64,000 nucleotides of DNA, taken from positions 62,001 through 126,000 of the forward strand of contig DAOPZC010000001.1 in the NCBI GenBank assembly GCA_035353175.1. The letters run 5' to 3'. Positions 33,529 through 41,503 of the stretch are shown in pieces (the stretch's first letter is position 1; each line of letters begins with the position of its first letter). A program made the position numbers and the translations under genes. This DNA is from DAOPZC01 sp035353175 (GTDB lineage: Bacteria; Verrucomicrobiota; Kiritimatiellia; RFP12; UBA1067). The notes beneath the pieces were generated by a model. It was given only the letters and a program-made list of their open reading frames with translations, was not told the DNA's origin and did not search any database.

Positions 33529-35148
33529 ATGACCTTCGACCTGATTCTGCGAAAGGGCCGCGTGGTGGACGGCACGGGCACAGCGGCGCGCGTCGCAGAC
33601 GTGGGCGTGAGCGGAGACCGCATTGCGGCCGTCGGCGATCTGAGCGGCGCTCGCGCCGTTCGCGAGATCGATGCGGCCGGCCTCGTCGTGTGCCCCGGGT
33701 TCATCGACGCGCACGCGCATTCGGACGCGTACCTCCTGCTGGAGCCCGATGCTCCGAGCAAGCTCGCCCAAGGCGTCACCACCGAGGTGAACGGCCAGTG
33801 CGGCGGCTCGGCCGTGCCGCGCCTGGGACGGGCGCGCCTCTCCTCCGACTGGGCCTCGCAGACGTATCCCGCCCTCACTTCCGAAGGCGTGAGAATGGGC
33901 GACGGCCCCGGGCCGACCTGGACGACGGTGGCGGATTACCGGCGGCTGTTCGACGCGGTGCGGCCGGCCGTCAACACGGTGCAGTTCATCGGGCACAACA
34001 CGCTGCGCGCCGGCGTCATGGGGTATGAGCCGCGCACGGCGACGCCGGATGAGCTGCGCGCGATGCAGCGCCGCTTGGAGCAGGCTTTGGACGAAGGCGG
34101 GTGGGGGCTGACCACGGGCCTGCTCTACCAGCCCGGCAAATACGCGACGGACGACGAGGTCCTGGCCTTGGCGCGCACGGCCGCGGCGAAGGGCGGCCTG
34201 TACGCCACGCACATGCGCAGCGAGGGCGGCCGGCTGTTGGAGTCGATCGAAGACGTGCTGGGCCTCGCCCGCGCGACGGGAATCCAGGTGCAGATCTCGC
34301 ATCTGAAGACCTCCGGGAAATCCAACTGGGGCAAGATCGACGAGGCGCTGGCGCGCATCAACGCCGCCCGCGCCGAGGGACTCAACGTGCACTCCGACCG
34401 CTATCCCTACACGGCGGCGGGCACGGATCTCGACGTGGTGCTGCCCGACTGGGCTTCGGCCGGCGGTCGCGACGCGATCCTCAGAAACTTGCGCGACCCG
34501 GCCGCGCGCACGCGCATCGAGGACGAGCTCGACGGCGGGGAACGCGACTGGGCGGGCGTCATGATCGGCGGCGGCTGGAGCGAGGCGGTGCGGGCCTTCA
34601 GCGGCAAGACGCTGGCCGAAGCCGCGGCCGCACTCGGGCTCACGCCCGGGCAGACCGCGTGCCGTTTCATCGATTCAGACGACACGCGCACGGGCGCCTT
34701 CTTTTTCGGCATGTGCGAGGAGAACCTGCGGCGCATCTATGCGGAGCCGTGGATCATGCCGGGCAGCGACGCTTCGGTGCGCGCGCCGTGGGGGCCGCTG
34801 GGCCAGGACCATCCGCACCCTCGCGCGTACGGTACCATGCCGCGTTTCCTGCGGTTGCTGACCGGCCGCGTCGCGGGGTTCGGCCGAATCTGCGGGCTCG
34901 AAGAGGCGGTGCGACGCATGACGGGTCTGCCCGCGCAGACGTTCGGCCTCGCCGGCCGCGGCGTGTTGAAGGCGGGCAACTTCGCGGATGTGGTCGTGTT
35001 CGATGAAAACCTGTTTTGCGATACCGCCACCTACGCGCAGCCGCACCGGTTTGCGGCAGGCGTGCGGCAGACGGTCGTGAACGGTGCGGTGTCCTACGAC
35101 CAAGGCCGTTTCACCGGCGAACGCCGCGGGCGTTTCCTGACGCGCTGA
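33529..35148 (+). CDS. N-acyl-D-amino-acid deacylase (D-aminoacylase) family amidohydrolase
   Basis: 539 residues. GFIDAHAHSD (about 59-68) provides the HxH metal motif, and VNGQCGGSAVP near residue 90 carries the metal-bridging cysteine of D-aminoacylases. ATHMRSEGGRLLESIEDVL and VQISHLKTSGKSNWGKI near 230-265 add metal ligands, and WIMPGSDASVRAP gives the catalytic aspartate. N- and C-terminal strands form the urease-like small beta domain. The enzyme releases D-amino acids from N-acylated forms and may recycle peptidoglycan or use D-amino acids. It is cytoplasmic. Confidence 0.88.
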   Translation: MTFDLILRKGRVVDGTGTAARVADVGVSGDRIAAVGDLSGARAVREIDAAGLVVCPGFIDAHAHSDAYLLLEPDAPSKLAQGVTTEVNGQCGGSAVPRLGRARLSSDWASQTYPALTSEGVRMGDGPGPTWTTVADYRRLFDAVRPAVNTVQFIGHNTLRAGVMGYEPRTATPDELRAMQRRLEQALDEGGWGLTTGLLYQPGKYATDDEVLALARTAAAKGGLYATHMRSEGGRLLESIEDVLGLARATGIQVQISHLKTSGKSNWGKIDEALARINAARAEGLNVHSDRYPYTAAGTDLDVVLPDWASAGGRDAILRNLRDPAARTRIEDELDGGERDWAGVMIGGGWSEAVRAFSGKTLAEAAAALGLTPGQTACRFIDSDDTRTGAFFFGMCEENLRRIYAEPWIMPGSDASVRAPWGPLGQDHPHPRAYGTMPRFLRLLTGRVAGFGRICGLEEAVRRMTGLPAQTFGLAGRGVLKAGNFADVVVFDENLFCDTATYAQPHRFAAGVRQTVVNGAVSYDQGRFTGERRGRFLTR

Positions 35149-35202
35149 TGGCCCGTGCGGGTCTCGCTTGGCTAAGCTGGCGGTGCTCGCCTCCATTTCC
35201 TG

Positions 35203-35232
35203 TTGGCTATCGTGTGAGGCGGCGGCTATACT
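35203..35232 (+). promoter_or_regulatory. Promoter predicting a leaderless msrBA transcript
   Basis: TTGGCT (35203-35208), 18 bases, TATACT (35227-35232), then 6 bases to the ATG at 35239. The -35 hexamer is the same as that of the ech operon. Confidence 0.55.
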
Positions 35233-35238
35233 GTCCGC

Positions 35239-36177
35239 ATGAAAATCGTTCGCCTGAAAAACATCGGCGCTGCGGTTCTGGCCTGTGCGGCGTTTGCGCT
35301 GGCGGAGGAGCCTATGGACACGACATGGCGGAAACTGACGGCGGAAGAAGAGCGCGTGATCGTTCACAAAGGCACGGAGAAGCCCTTCTCCGGCAAGTAC
35401 ACGAAACATCCGGCGGCCGGGGTTTACACCTGTCGGCGCTGCGGCGCGGCGCTCTATCGATCGGAGGACAAGTTCGATTCCGAATGCGGCTGGCCGGCGT
35501 TCGACGCGGAGGTCCCCGGCGCCGTGCGGCGGCAGACCGATGCCGACGGCCAGCGCACGGAGATTCTGTGCGCCACGTGCGGCGGCCATCTGGGGCATCT
35601 TTTCACCGGCGAGCGGCTGACCCGCCGCAACACGCGCCACTGCGTGAACTCCGTCTCCATGGACTTCGTGACCGAAGACGCGCTGGACAAATCTTTTTCG
35701 CGGGCCGTCTTTGCGGGGGGGTGCTTCTGGGGCGTGGAGTATTACCTGCAGCAGTCCTTCGGCGTGATCCGCGCCGTGAGCGGCTACACCGGCGGCGCCA
35801 AAGAGTTCCCTTCGTACAAGCAGGTGTGCGGGGGCGGCACGGGGCACATCGAAGCCGTGGAGGTGCTCTTCGATCCGCGGCAGACCACGTACGAGACCTT
35901 GGCCAAGCTGTTCTTCGAGATCCACGACCCGACCCAGACCGACCGGCAGGGACCGGACATCGGCGAGCAGTACCGCTCGGTCGTGTATTACCGCGACGAA
36001 GCCCAGAAGGCAACGGCGGAAAAGCTGATCGCACAGCTCAAAGCCAACGGGTTCAAGGTCGTCACGCGCCTCGAGCCTGCGGCGAAATTTTGGCCGGCGG
36101 AACCGTACCATCAGGACTACTATTTCAACAAAGGCACAACGCCCTATTGCCATGCGCCGGTGAAACGCTTCGAGTGA
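35239..36177 (+). CDS. Exported bifunctional methionine sulfoxide reductase MsrB-MsrA
   Basis: 312 residues with a signal peptide (about 1-23, ending AFALAEE). The MsrB domain comes first (about 25-150): zinc-binding CRRCG and CATCGGHLGHLF, resolving/catalytic RHCVNSVSM. The MsrA domain follows (about 153-312): FAGGCFWGVEYYLQ with the catalytic cysteine, SGYTGG and HPTQ-like DPTQTDRQGPDIGEQYRS, and YHQDYYF. It repairs both R- and S-methionine sulfoxide in exported proteins. Order B-A is the less common fusion order. It fits an anaerobe protecting its envelope. Confidence 0.93.
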   Translation: MKIVRLKNIGAAVLACAAFALAEEPMDTTWRKLTAEEERVIVHKGTEKPFSGKYTKHPAAGVYTCRRCGAALYRSEDKFDSECGWPAFDAEVPGAVRRQTDADGQRTEILCATCGGHLGHLFTGERLTRRNTRHCVNSVSMDFVTEDALDKSFSRAVFAGGCFWGVEYYLQQSFGVIRAVSGYTGGAKEFPSYKQVCGGGTGHIEAVEVLFDPRQTTYETLAKLFFEIHDPTQTDRQGPDIGEQYRSVVYYRDEAQKATAEKLIAQLKANGFKVVTRLEPAAKFWPAEPYHQDYYFNKGTTPYCHAPVKRFE

Positions 36178-36252
36178 GCGGGGCGAGGGTCGCGGGCGCT
36201 TCGGGGCACCGGATCGCAGAGAGGTGACATTCATAACGGGAGCAGGGGACAC

Positions 36253-38271
36253 ATGAGAAAACAGAGGGGATGGGCATGGGTGGCGGCGTGGGGCGTTCTG
36301 GGGTTGACGCTCAGCGCGAACGGTGGCCTGGGGCGTCAGCCGAAAGAGCCGCTGCGCCTCAGGCGCGCGGATAGTTTTCTCGGCATCCACTTCGACTTCC
36401 ACGCGCGGGAAGACTGCACGGCGGTGGGGTCCAACACCACGCCGGCAATGGTGGCGAACATGCTCGACCTGGTGCGGCCGGACTACATCCAGATCGATTG
36501 CAAAGGGCACCCCGGTTTTTCGAGTTATCCGACCCAGGTCGGCAACCCCGTGCCCGGTTTTGTGGGCGATCCGCTGCGCGTGTGGCGGCAAGTCACGGCT
36601 GAGAAGGGGGTGGCGCTCTTCATGCACTATTCCGGCGTGTGGGATTCCGCCGCGGTCGCCAAGCATCCCGAGTGGGCGGCCGTCGGCGCGGACGGGAAAC
36701 CCAGCAAGACCGCGACTTCGGTGTTCGGCCCGTACGCCGACGAGCTGCTGATTCCTCAGCTGAAAGAACTGGCGGGCGTCTACGGCGTGGACGGCGCCTG
36801 GATCGACGGCGAGTGCTGGGCCACTGTGCCGGACTACGGCGAGAAGGCGGCCAAGGCGTTTCGCGACGCGACGGGCGTTCAAGCATTGCCCAAGAAGCCC
36901 TCCGACCCGGGCTGGTTCGATTTCCTTCAGTTCCACCGCGAGGCGTTCCGCAACTATTTGCGGCGCTACGTCGCCGAGGTGAACAAGGCTTATCCCAAAT
37001 TTCAGCTGTGCAGCAACTGGGCCTATACGGACCACATGGCCGAGCCGGTCAGCGCGCCCGTCGCGTTCCTCTCGGGCGATTACGCGCCGGACGACAGCGT
37101 CAACTCCGCGCGGCTCTCCGCACGCTACCTGGTGCGGCAGGGCATGCCGTGGGACCTGATGGCGTGGAGCTTCAGCCGCAAGAATGGCGCGGACGGCAAG
37201 AGCCTCCAGAAGACCGCGCCGCAGCTCGAGCGCGAGGCGGCCGTGGTGGTCGCGCTGGGCGGCGGGTTCCAGGCGTATTTCAAACAGAAACGCGACGGCT
37301 CGATCTATGAGGAACAGATGCCGGCAATGGCCGAGACGGCCCGATTCTGCCGCGAACGCCAGTCGCTCTGCCATCATGCCGAGCCGGTGCCGCAGGTTGC
37401 GCTGCTGCTTTCGCGGGCCGGCCATTACCGCAAAATCAACGGGCTTTTCAACCGCGACTTGTCGAACGTCAACGGCGTCTTGCAGGCGTTGCTTGAAAGC
37501 CAGCAATCGGTCGAGGTGGTTGGCGAGCATCAGATCGCGGGGCGTCTCGCGGAATATCCGCTGATCGTGGTGCCGGAGTGGGCCTATCTCGAACCGGCAT
37601 TCAGGAACGACCTGGTCGCCTATGTGAAGGCGGGCGGCAACCTGTTGCTCGTGGGGCCCAAGAGCGCGGCGCTCTTTCAGGCCGAGCTGGACGTGACGCT
37701 GTTGGGCGAACCGGTCGCCAAACCGCAGACGCTTGTCCACAACGGCGCGACGGCACAGACCAAAGGCTTCGCTCAGGGCGTCCGCCTCGGTGCCGGAGCC
37801 GAGGGCTACGGAAGCCTGCAGGCGGCGGCCGGCGCGACTGCGCTGCCTGCGGCGTCGATCGCCGCGTTGGACAGGGGCAAGATTGCCGCGGTCTACGCGG
37901 ACCTCGGTCAGAGCTACAACGGCGTGCGCAACGACGTGGTGCGCGGATTCATGAACGATCTGGCCAGAAAGCTCTATGCGAAGCCGACGGTCGAGGTGAC
38001 GGGTTCCAAGGATGTGGACGTCTGCCTGATGCGTCAGCGGGGCAAGCTGATGGTCAACCTCGTGAACACGTCGGGGCCGCACCAGACCGAGCCGATCCAG
38101 GAGACGGTCCAGCCGGTCGGTCCTCTCGCGGTCACGCTGCGCGTGCCCTCCAAGCCCGCGAAACTTACGCTTGAGCCCGGCGGGCAGGCGCTGGCGTTCG
38201 AATACCGCGACGGCGCGGCAAAACTCACGGTGCCGTCGCTCGACATCCACCGCGTGATCGTGGTCGAGTGA
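36253..38271 (+). CDS. Exported TIM-barrel glycoside hydrolase (alpha-fucosidase/beta-galactosidase-like)
   Basis: 672 residues with a signal peptide (about 1-24). A TIM barrel (about 35-390) contains VRPDYIQIDCKGHPG, MHYSGVWD, and YGVDGAWIDGECW near 180, where an acidic pair sits at the end of a strand as in GH29-like enzymes. AYTDHMAEPVSAPVAFLSGDYAPDD follows near 260. A middle domain (about 410-500, EYPLIVVPEWAYLEPAF, GGNLLLVGPKSAALF) looks like the beta-galactosidase trimerisation (A4) fold. A C-terminal beta domain (about 590-672) ends the protein. Shine-Dalgarno AGGGGA precedes it. Family assignment is uncertain and the substrate unknown. Confidence 0.62.
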   Translation: MRKQRGWAWVAAWGVLGLTLSANGGLGRQPKEPLRLRRADSFLGIHFDFHAREDCTAVGSNTTPAMVANMLDLVRPDYIQIDCKGHPGFSSYPTQVGNPVPGFVGDPLRVWRQVTAEKGVALFMHYSGVWDSAAVAKHPEWAAVGADGKPSKTATSVFGPYADELLIPQLKELAGVYGVDGAWIDGECWATVPDYGEKAAKAFRDATGVQALPKKPSDPGWFDFLQFHREAFRNYLRRYVAEVNKAYPKFQLCSNWAYTDHMAEPVSAPVAFLSGDYAPDDSVNSARLSARYLVRQGMPWDLMAWSFSRKNGADGKSLQKTAPQLEREAAVVVALGGGFQAYFKQKRDGSIYEEQMPAMAETARFCRERQSLCHHAEPVPQVALLLSRAGHYRKINGLFNRDLSNVNGVLQALLESQQSVEVVGEHQIAGRLAEYPLIVVPEWAYLEPAFRNDLVAYVKAGGNLLLVGPKSAALFQAELDVTLLGEPVAKPQTLVHNGATAQTKGFAQGVRLGAGAEGYGSLQAAAGATALPAASIAALDRGKIAAVYADLGQSYNGVRNDVVRGFMNDLARKLYAKPTVEVTGSKDVDVCLMRQRGKLMVNLVNTSGPHQTEPIQETVQPVGPLAVTLRVPSKPAKLTLEPGGQALAFEYRDGAAKLTVPSLDIHRVIVVE

Positions 38272-38302
38272 ACCCAGAAGACGCAGGCGAGAGAATCAAC
38301 GC

Positions 38303-39859
38303 ATGAAATGTTTTACCCGCGGGGATGTGGACGGCTTCTTCGGGTTGTTCATCGACAACCTCGTGCAGATGATCCTGATCATGGGGCTCAGCCTCTATGT
38401 CCTCGGGATGAAACGCGAGCCGGGTTTTCTGGTGGGCACCGTGATGCCCGGCGTGGCCCTGTCGGTTATCGTCGGCAACCTGTTCTACGGGTGGCAGGCG
38501 ATCCGTCTGGCGCGGAAAGAGGGGCGCGACGACGTGACGGCGCTACCCTACGGCATCAACACGGTGTCGCTTTTTGCCTACGTCTTTCTGGTGATGCTGC
38601 CGGTGTACATCGAAACCGGCGACTTCAGGGCCGCCTGGCGGGTGGGGCTGGCGGCGTGTTTCTTTTCGGGGGTGATCGAATTCGCCGGCGCCTTCGTAGC
38701 CCGTTATGTCCGGAAGTTCATTCCGCGCGCCGCGCTGCTGTCGACGCTGGCGGGCATCGCCATCTCCTTTATCGCGTTGGACTTCGCCAACCGGATCTTC
38801 GCGTTTCCGTTGGTCGCCCTGCTGCCGCTCGTCCTGATTTTCATGCAGTACTTCGGCCGGGTGCGTTTCGCCTTCGGCCTGCCCGGAGGATTGCTGTCCG
38901 TGACCACAGGCACGTTGCTGTACTGGCTTCTCGGTTACGGCGATTCCGCGGCGCTGTCCGCCGCCTTCCGGGAATTTTCGTTGTCGCTCAACGTGCCCAG
39001 GTTTTGCGGCGGCGAAGTGTTCTCGTCCCTGGACATGGGACTGAAGTACATCGGGATCATCGTGCCCATGGGGCTGTTCAACCTGATCGGCTCACTCCAG
39101 AATCTGGAATCCGCCGAGGCGGGCGGCGACGCCTTTGATGAAAAGTCTTCCCTGATGGTCAACGGGATCGGCAGCATGCTGGCCTCGCTTTTGGGCTCGC
39201 CCTATCCCACGACCATCTATATCGGCCATCCCGGCTGGAAATCGCTCGGGGCTCGGGCGGGCTACTCGGTCCTCAACGGGATCGTCATCCAGGGGTTGGT
39301 CCTGTTCGGCTTCACCAGCCTCATCGCGGTCTTGATCCCGATTGAGGCGGGGGCTCCGATCATTCTCTGGATCGGAATGATCATTTTCGTTCAGGCCTTC
39401 GGTGCCGTTGAGAAAACGCACTATCCTGCGGTGATCATGGGCCTGATCCCCTCCATCGGCGCCTTGGCGTGGCTCATTCTGTCCAGCGCGCTCGTCGTCG
39501 CGGGAACCAACTATGCCCTCGTCACGGACTGGAGCCAGTTCGCCTACGCGCACCGCGCCGCCGGTTTCATCGCGCTGGAAAGGGGGTTCATCGTTTCGTC
39601 GATGTTGTGGGCCACCTTGACGGTGTTCATCATCGAGCGCAGATTTCTCCGGGCCTCGCTGATGTCCTTAATTCTGGCCCTGTGCGCGTGGATCGGCATC
39701 ATCCACACCAGCCGGATCGACAGCCACGGCCAGCTCTTTCACGGTTTCCTGAACACGCAGCTCTACCAGGCGCAATGGCAGTATGCCCTCGCGTACGCGA
39801 TCATCGCCGCCTTTTTCCTGTATGCCCATGTCCGGCAACGGCGCCAAGCGGAAGGATGA
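38303..39859 (+). CDS. NCS2-like (xanthine/uracil, AzgA-type) permease
   Basis: 518 residues, about 12-14 membrane helices. The opening FTRGDVDGFFGLFIDNLVQM and ALPYGINTVSLFAYVFLVML near 90 resemble AzgA/purine permeases. KYIGIIVPMGLFNLIGSLQNLESAEAGGDAF near 255 matches the family's conserved cytoplasmic region with an acidic substrate-binding motif, and SLMVNGIGSMLASLLGSPYPTTIYIGHPG near 285 is also typical. It follows the glycosidase by 31 bases and may be co-transcribed. The gene converges on the AGCS symporter with only 20 bases between stops. Substrate is inferred as a nucleobase. Confidence 0.7.
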   Translation: MKCFTRGDVDGFFGLFIDNLVQMILIMGLSLYVLGMKREPGFLVGTVMPGVALSVIVGNLFYGWQAIRLARKEGRDDVTALPYGINTVSLFAYVFLVMLPVYIETGDFRAAWRVGLAACFFSGVIEFAGAFVARYVRKFIPRAALLSTLAGIAISFIALDFANRIFAFPLVALLPLVLIFMQYFGRVRFAFGLPGGLLSVTTGTLLYWLLGYGDSAALSAAFREFSLSLNVPRFCGGEVFSSLDMGLKYIGIIVPMGLFNLIGSLQNLESAEAGGDAFDEKSSLMVNGIGSMLASLLGSPYPTTIYIGHPGWKSLGARAGYSVLNGIVIQGLVLFGFTSLIAVLIPIEAGAPIILWIGMIIFVQAFGAVEKTHYPAVIMGLIPSIGALAWLILSSALVVAGTNYALVTDWSQFAYAHRAAGFIALERGFIVSSMLWATLTVFIIERRFLRASLMSLILALCAWIGIIHTSRIDSHGQLFHGFLNTQLYQAQWQYALAYAIIAAFFLYAHVRQRRQAEG

Positions 39860-39879
39860 ATGGCCGGTCGGATCCCTCC

Positions 39880-41253
39880 TCAGAGGTCAGGCTGCGTCTT
39901 CAAACGTTCCAGATAGGCGCGCGTTTCGGCGGCGACCAGCGGAGAGAGGCAGAGCAGCGCGACGAGGTTGGGCAAGGCCATGAGCCCGTTGAAGATGTCC
40001 GACAGCGTCCAGCAGGTCTCGAGCCGCGTCGTGCATCCCAGGTAGACCACGGAAACAAAGATGGTCCGGTAGACGGGGATGGCCTTTTCGCCGGCGAGAT
40101 ACTGAAGCGCTTTCTCGCCGTAATACCCCCAGCCGATCAGCGTGGACCACGCGAACAGCACGAGCGAGAGCGTGGCGAGCTGGCCGCCCCAGGGGCCGTA
40201 GGTGGTGGAGAACGCGGTCGCGGAGAGCAACGCGCCGGTCATTCCTGCGCCGTCGGGCCCGGCCTGCGTCCATGCGCCGCTTGTCAGGATCACCAGGGCG
40301 GTCATCGAGCACACGACGATCGTGTCGATGAAGGTCTGCGTCATGGAGACGAGCGCCTGCACGACGGGGTGATGGGTGCGCGCCGCCGCCGCCGCGATCG
40401 GTGCCGAGCCGAGCCCTGATTCATTTGAGAAGAGCCCGCGCGCGAGCCCCACGCGGACCGTCTGCGAAAGCGCGGCGCCCGCGAAGCCGCCGACCGCGGC
40501 CGTGGGCGAGAAGGCGTGCTGCAGGATCAGGAGCAGGACCGACGGGATGGCCTTGAAGTTGACGGCCAACACGCCGGCCGTAATGGCCAGATAGAAGACG
40601 ATCATGAAGGGCACCAGCACCGAGGTGACGCGTGCGATGCCTTTGATGCCGAAAAGCAGGACGAGGCCGGACAGGACGGTCAGCACGGCGCCGGTGTCGC
40701 GCGGATTGATCCCGTAGGTGGCGTGCAGCCCGTCGGCCACGGCGTTGGCCTGCGTCATGTTGCCGATGCCGAAGCTGGCCACCACGGTCAGGCCTGCGAA
40801 GAGCACGGCCATCCACTTCTGTCCGAGGCCGCGTTCGATGTAGTACATGGGGCCGCCGGCCATGGTGCCGTTTGCGGACACGATGCGAAACTTCACGGCG
40901 AGCAGCGCTTCGGCGTATTTCGTCACCATGCCGACGAGTCCGGTCAGCCAAAGCCAGAAGACGGCGCCGGGGCCGCCCACGGCGATGGCGGTTGCCACGC
41001 CCACGATGTTGCCGGTGCCGACGGTGGCCGCCATGGCGGTCATCAGCGCTTGGAAGTGACTGATATCGCCCTCGCTGCTGGCTTCGCGCCGTTTGATGAA
41101 GGCCAGCCAGAGGGCATACGGCAGCAGCCGGAATTGAAGTCCGCGCAGAAGGAAGGTGAACCACGCGCCGGTTCCGATCAGGAGGATCATCAGCGGCCAT
41201 CCCCAGACGAAGCCGGAGACGGTAGTCAGTGTGTCATGGAAGGAGGCAGTCAT
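39880..41253 (-). CDS. Alanine/glycine:cation symporter (AGCS family)
   Basis: 457 residues and about 11 helices. Family signatures include GIGNMTQANAVA near 160, ATVGTGNIVGVATAIAVGGPGAVFWLW near 75, GLFSNESGLGSAPIAAAAA near 280 and TLIGWGYYGEKALQYL near 370. It imports alanine or glycine with Na+ or H+. It has a good promoter (41349-41377) and an 88-base leader that can fold into an 11-base-pair hairpin with a two-base bulge. Confidence 0.93.
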   Translation of the reverse strand: MTASFHDTLTTVSGFVWGWPLMILLIGTGAWFTFLLRGLQFRLLPYALWLAFIKRREASSEGDISHFQALMTAMAATVGTGNIVGVATAIAVGGPGAVFWLWLTGLVGMVTKYAEALLAVKFRIVSANGTMAGGPMYYIERGLGQKWMAVLFAGLTVVASFGIGNMTQANAVADGLHATYGINPRDTGAVLTVLSGLVLLFGIKGIARVTSVLVPFMIVFYLAITAGVLAVNFKAIPSVLLLILQHAFSPTAAVGGFAGAALSQTVRVGLARGLFSNESGLGSAPIAAAAARTHHPVVQALVSMTQTFIDTIVVCSMTALVILTSGAWTQAGPDGAGMTGALLSATAFSTTYGPWGGQLATLSLVLFAWSTLIGWGYYGEKALQYLAGEKAIPVYRTIFVSVVYLGCTTRLETCWTLSDIFNGLMALPNLVALLCLSPLVAAETRAYLERLKTQPDL

Positions 41254-41348
41254 AGTTCAAGGCTCACGAGCATCCCGTCGCGCGCACGAGAACGAGCGCT
41301 GCATCGCAGCGCGTTCCTGAACCCGTCCGACACCCATGATGGCGGAGT

Positions 41349-41377
41349 AGTTTATGGGCCTTGGAAACGATAGTCAA
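41349..41377 (-). promoter_or_regulatory. Promoter of the AGCS symporter
   Basis: Minus strand TTGACT (41377-41372), 17 bases, TAAACT (41354-41349). The leader to 41253 holds a GAACGCGCTGC/GCAGCGCTCGTTC hairpin around 41289-41315. Confidence 0.6.
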
Positions 41378-41503
41378 CCTGCGATTGCGGCGCGGTTTGC
41401 CGGGAGACCGGCGCGGCTAAGATCGGGATTGCGGGGCCCTTCAGAAAAGGGGTAACATGCCGGAACAACGGCAAGCGCCGTGCGTCGCACAGAGGAGGAC
41501 AGG

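Noticed and set aside
41254..41345. Glycine riboswitch upstream of the AGCS symporter
   Set aside because: A hairpin exists, but the conserved glycine aptamer sequence is not visible, so only the leader itself is reported.
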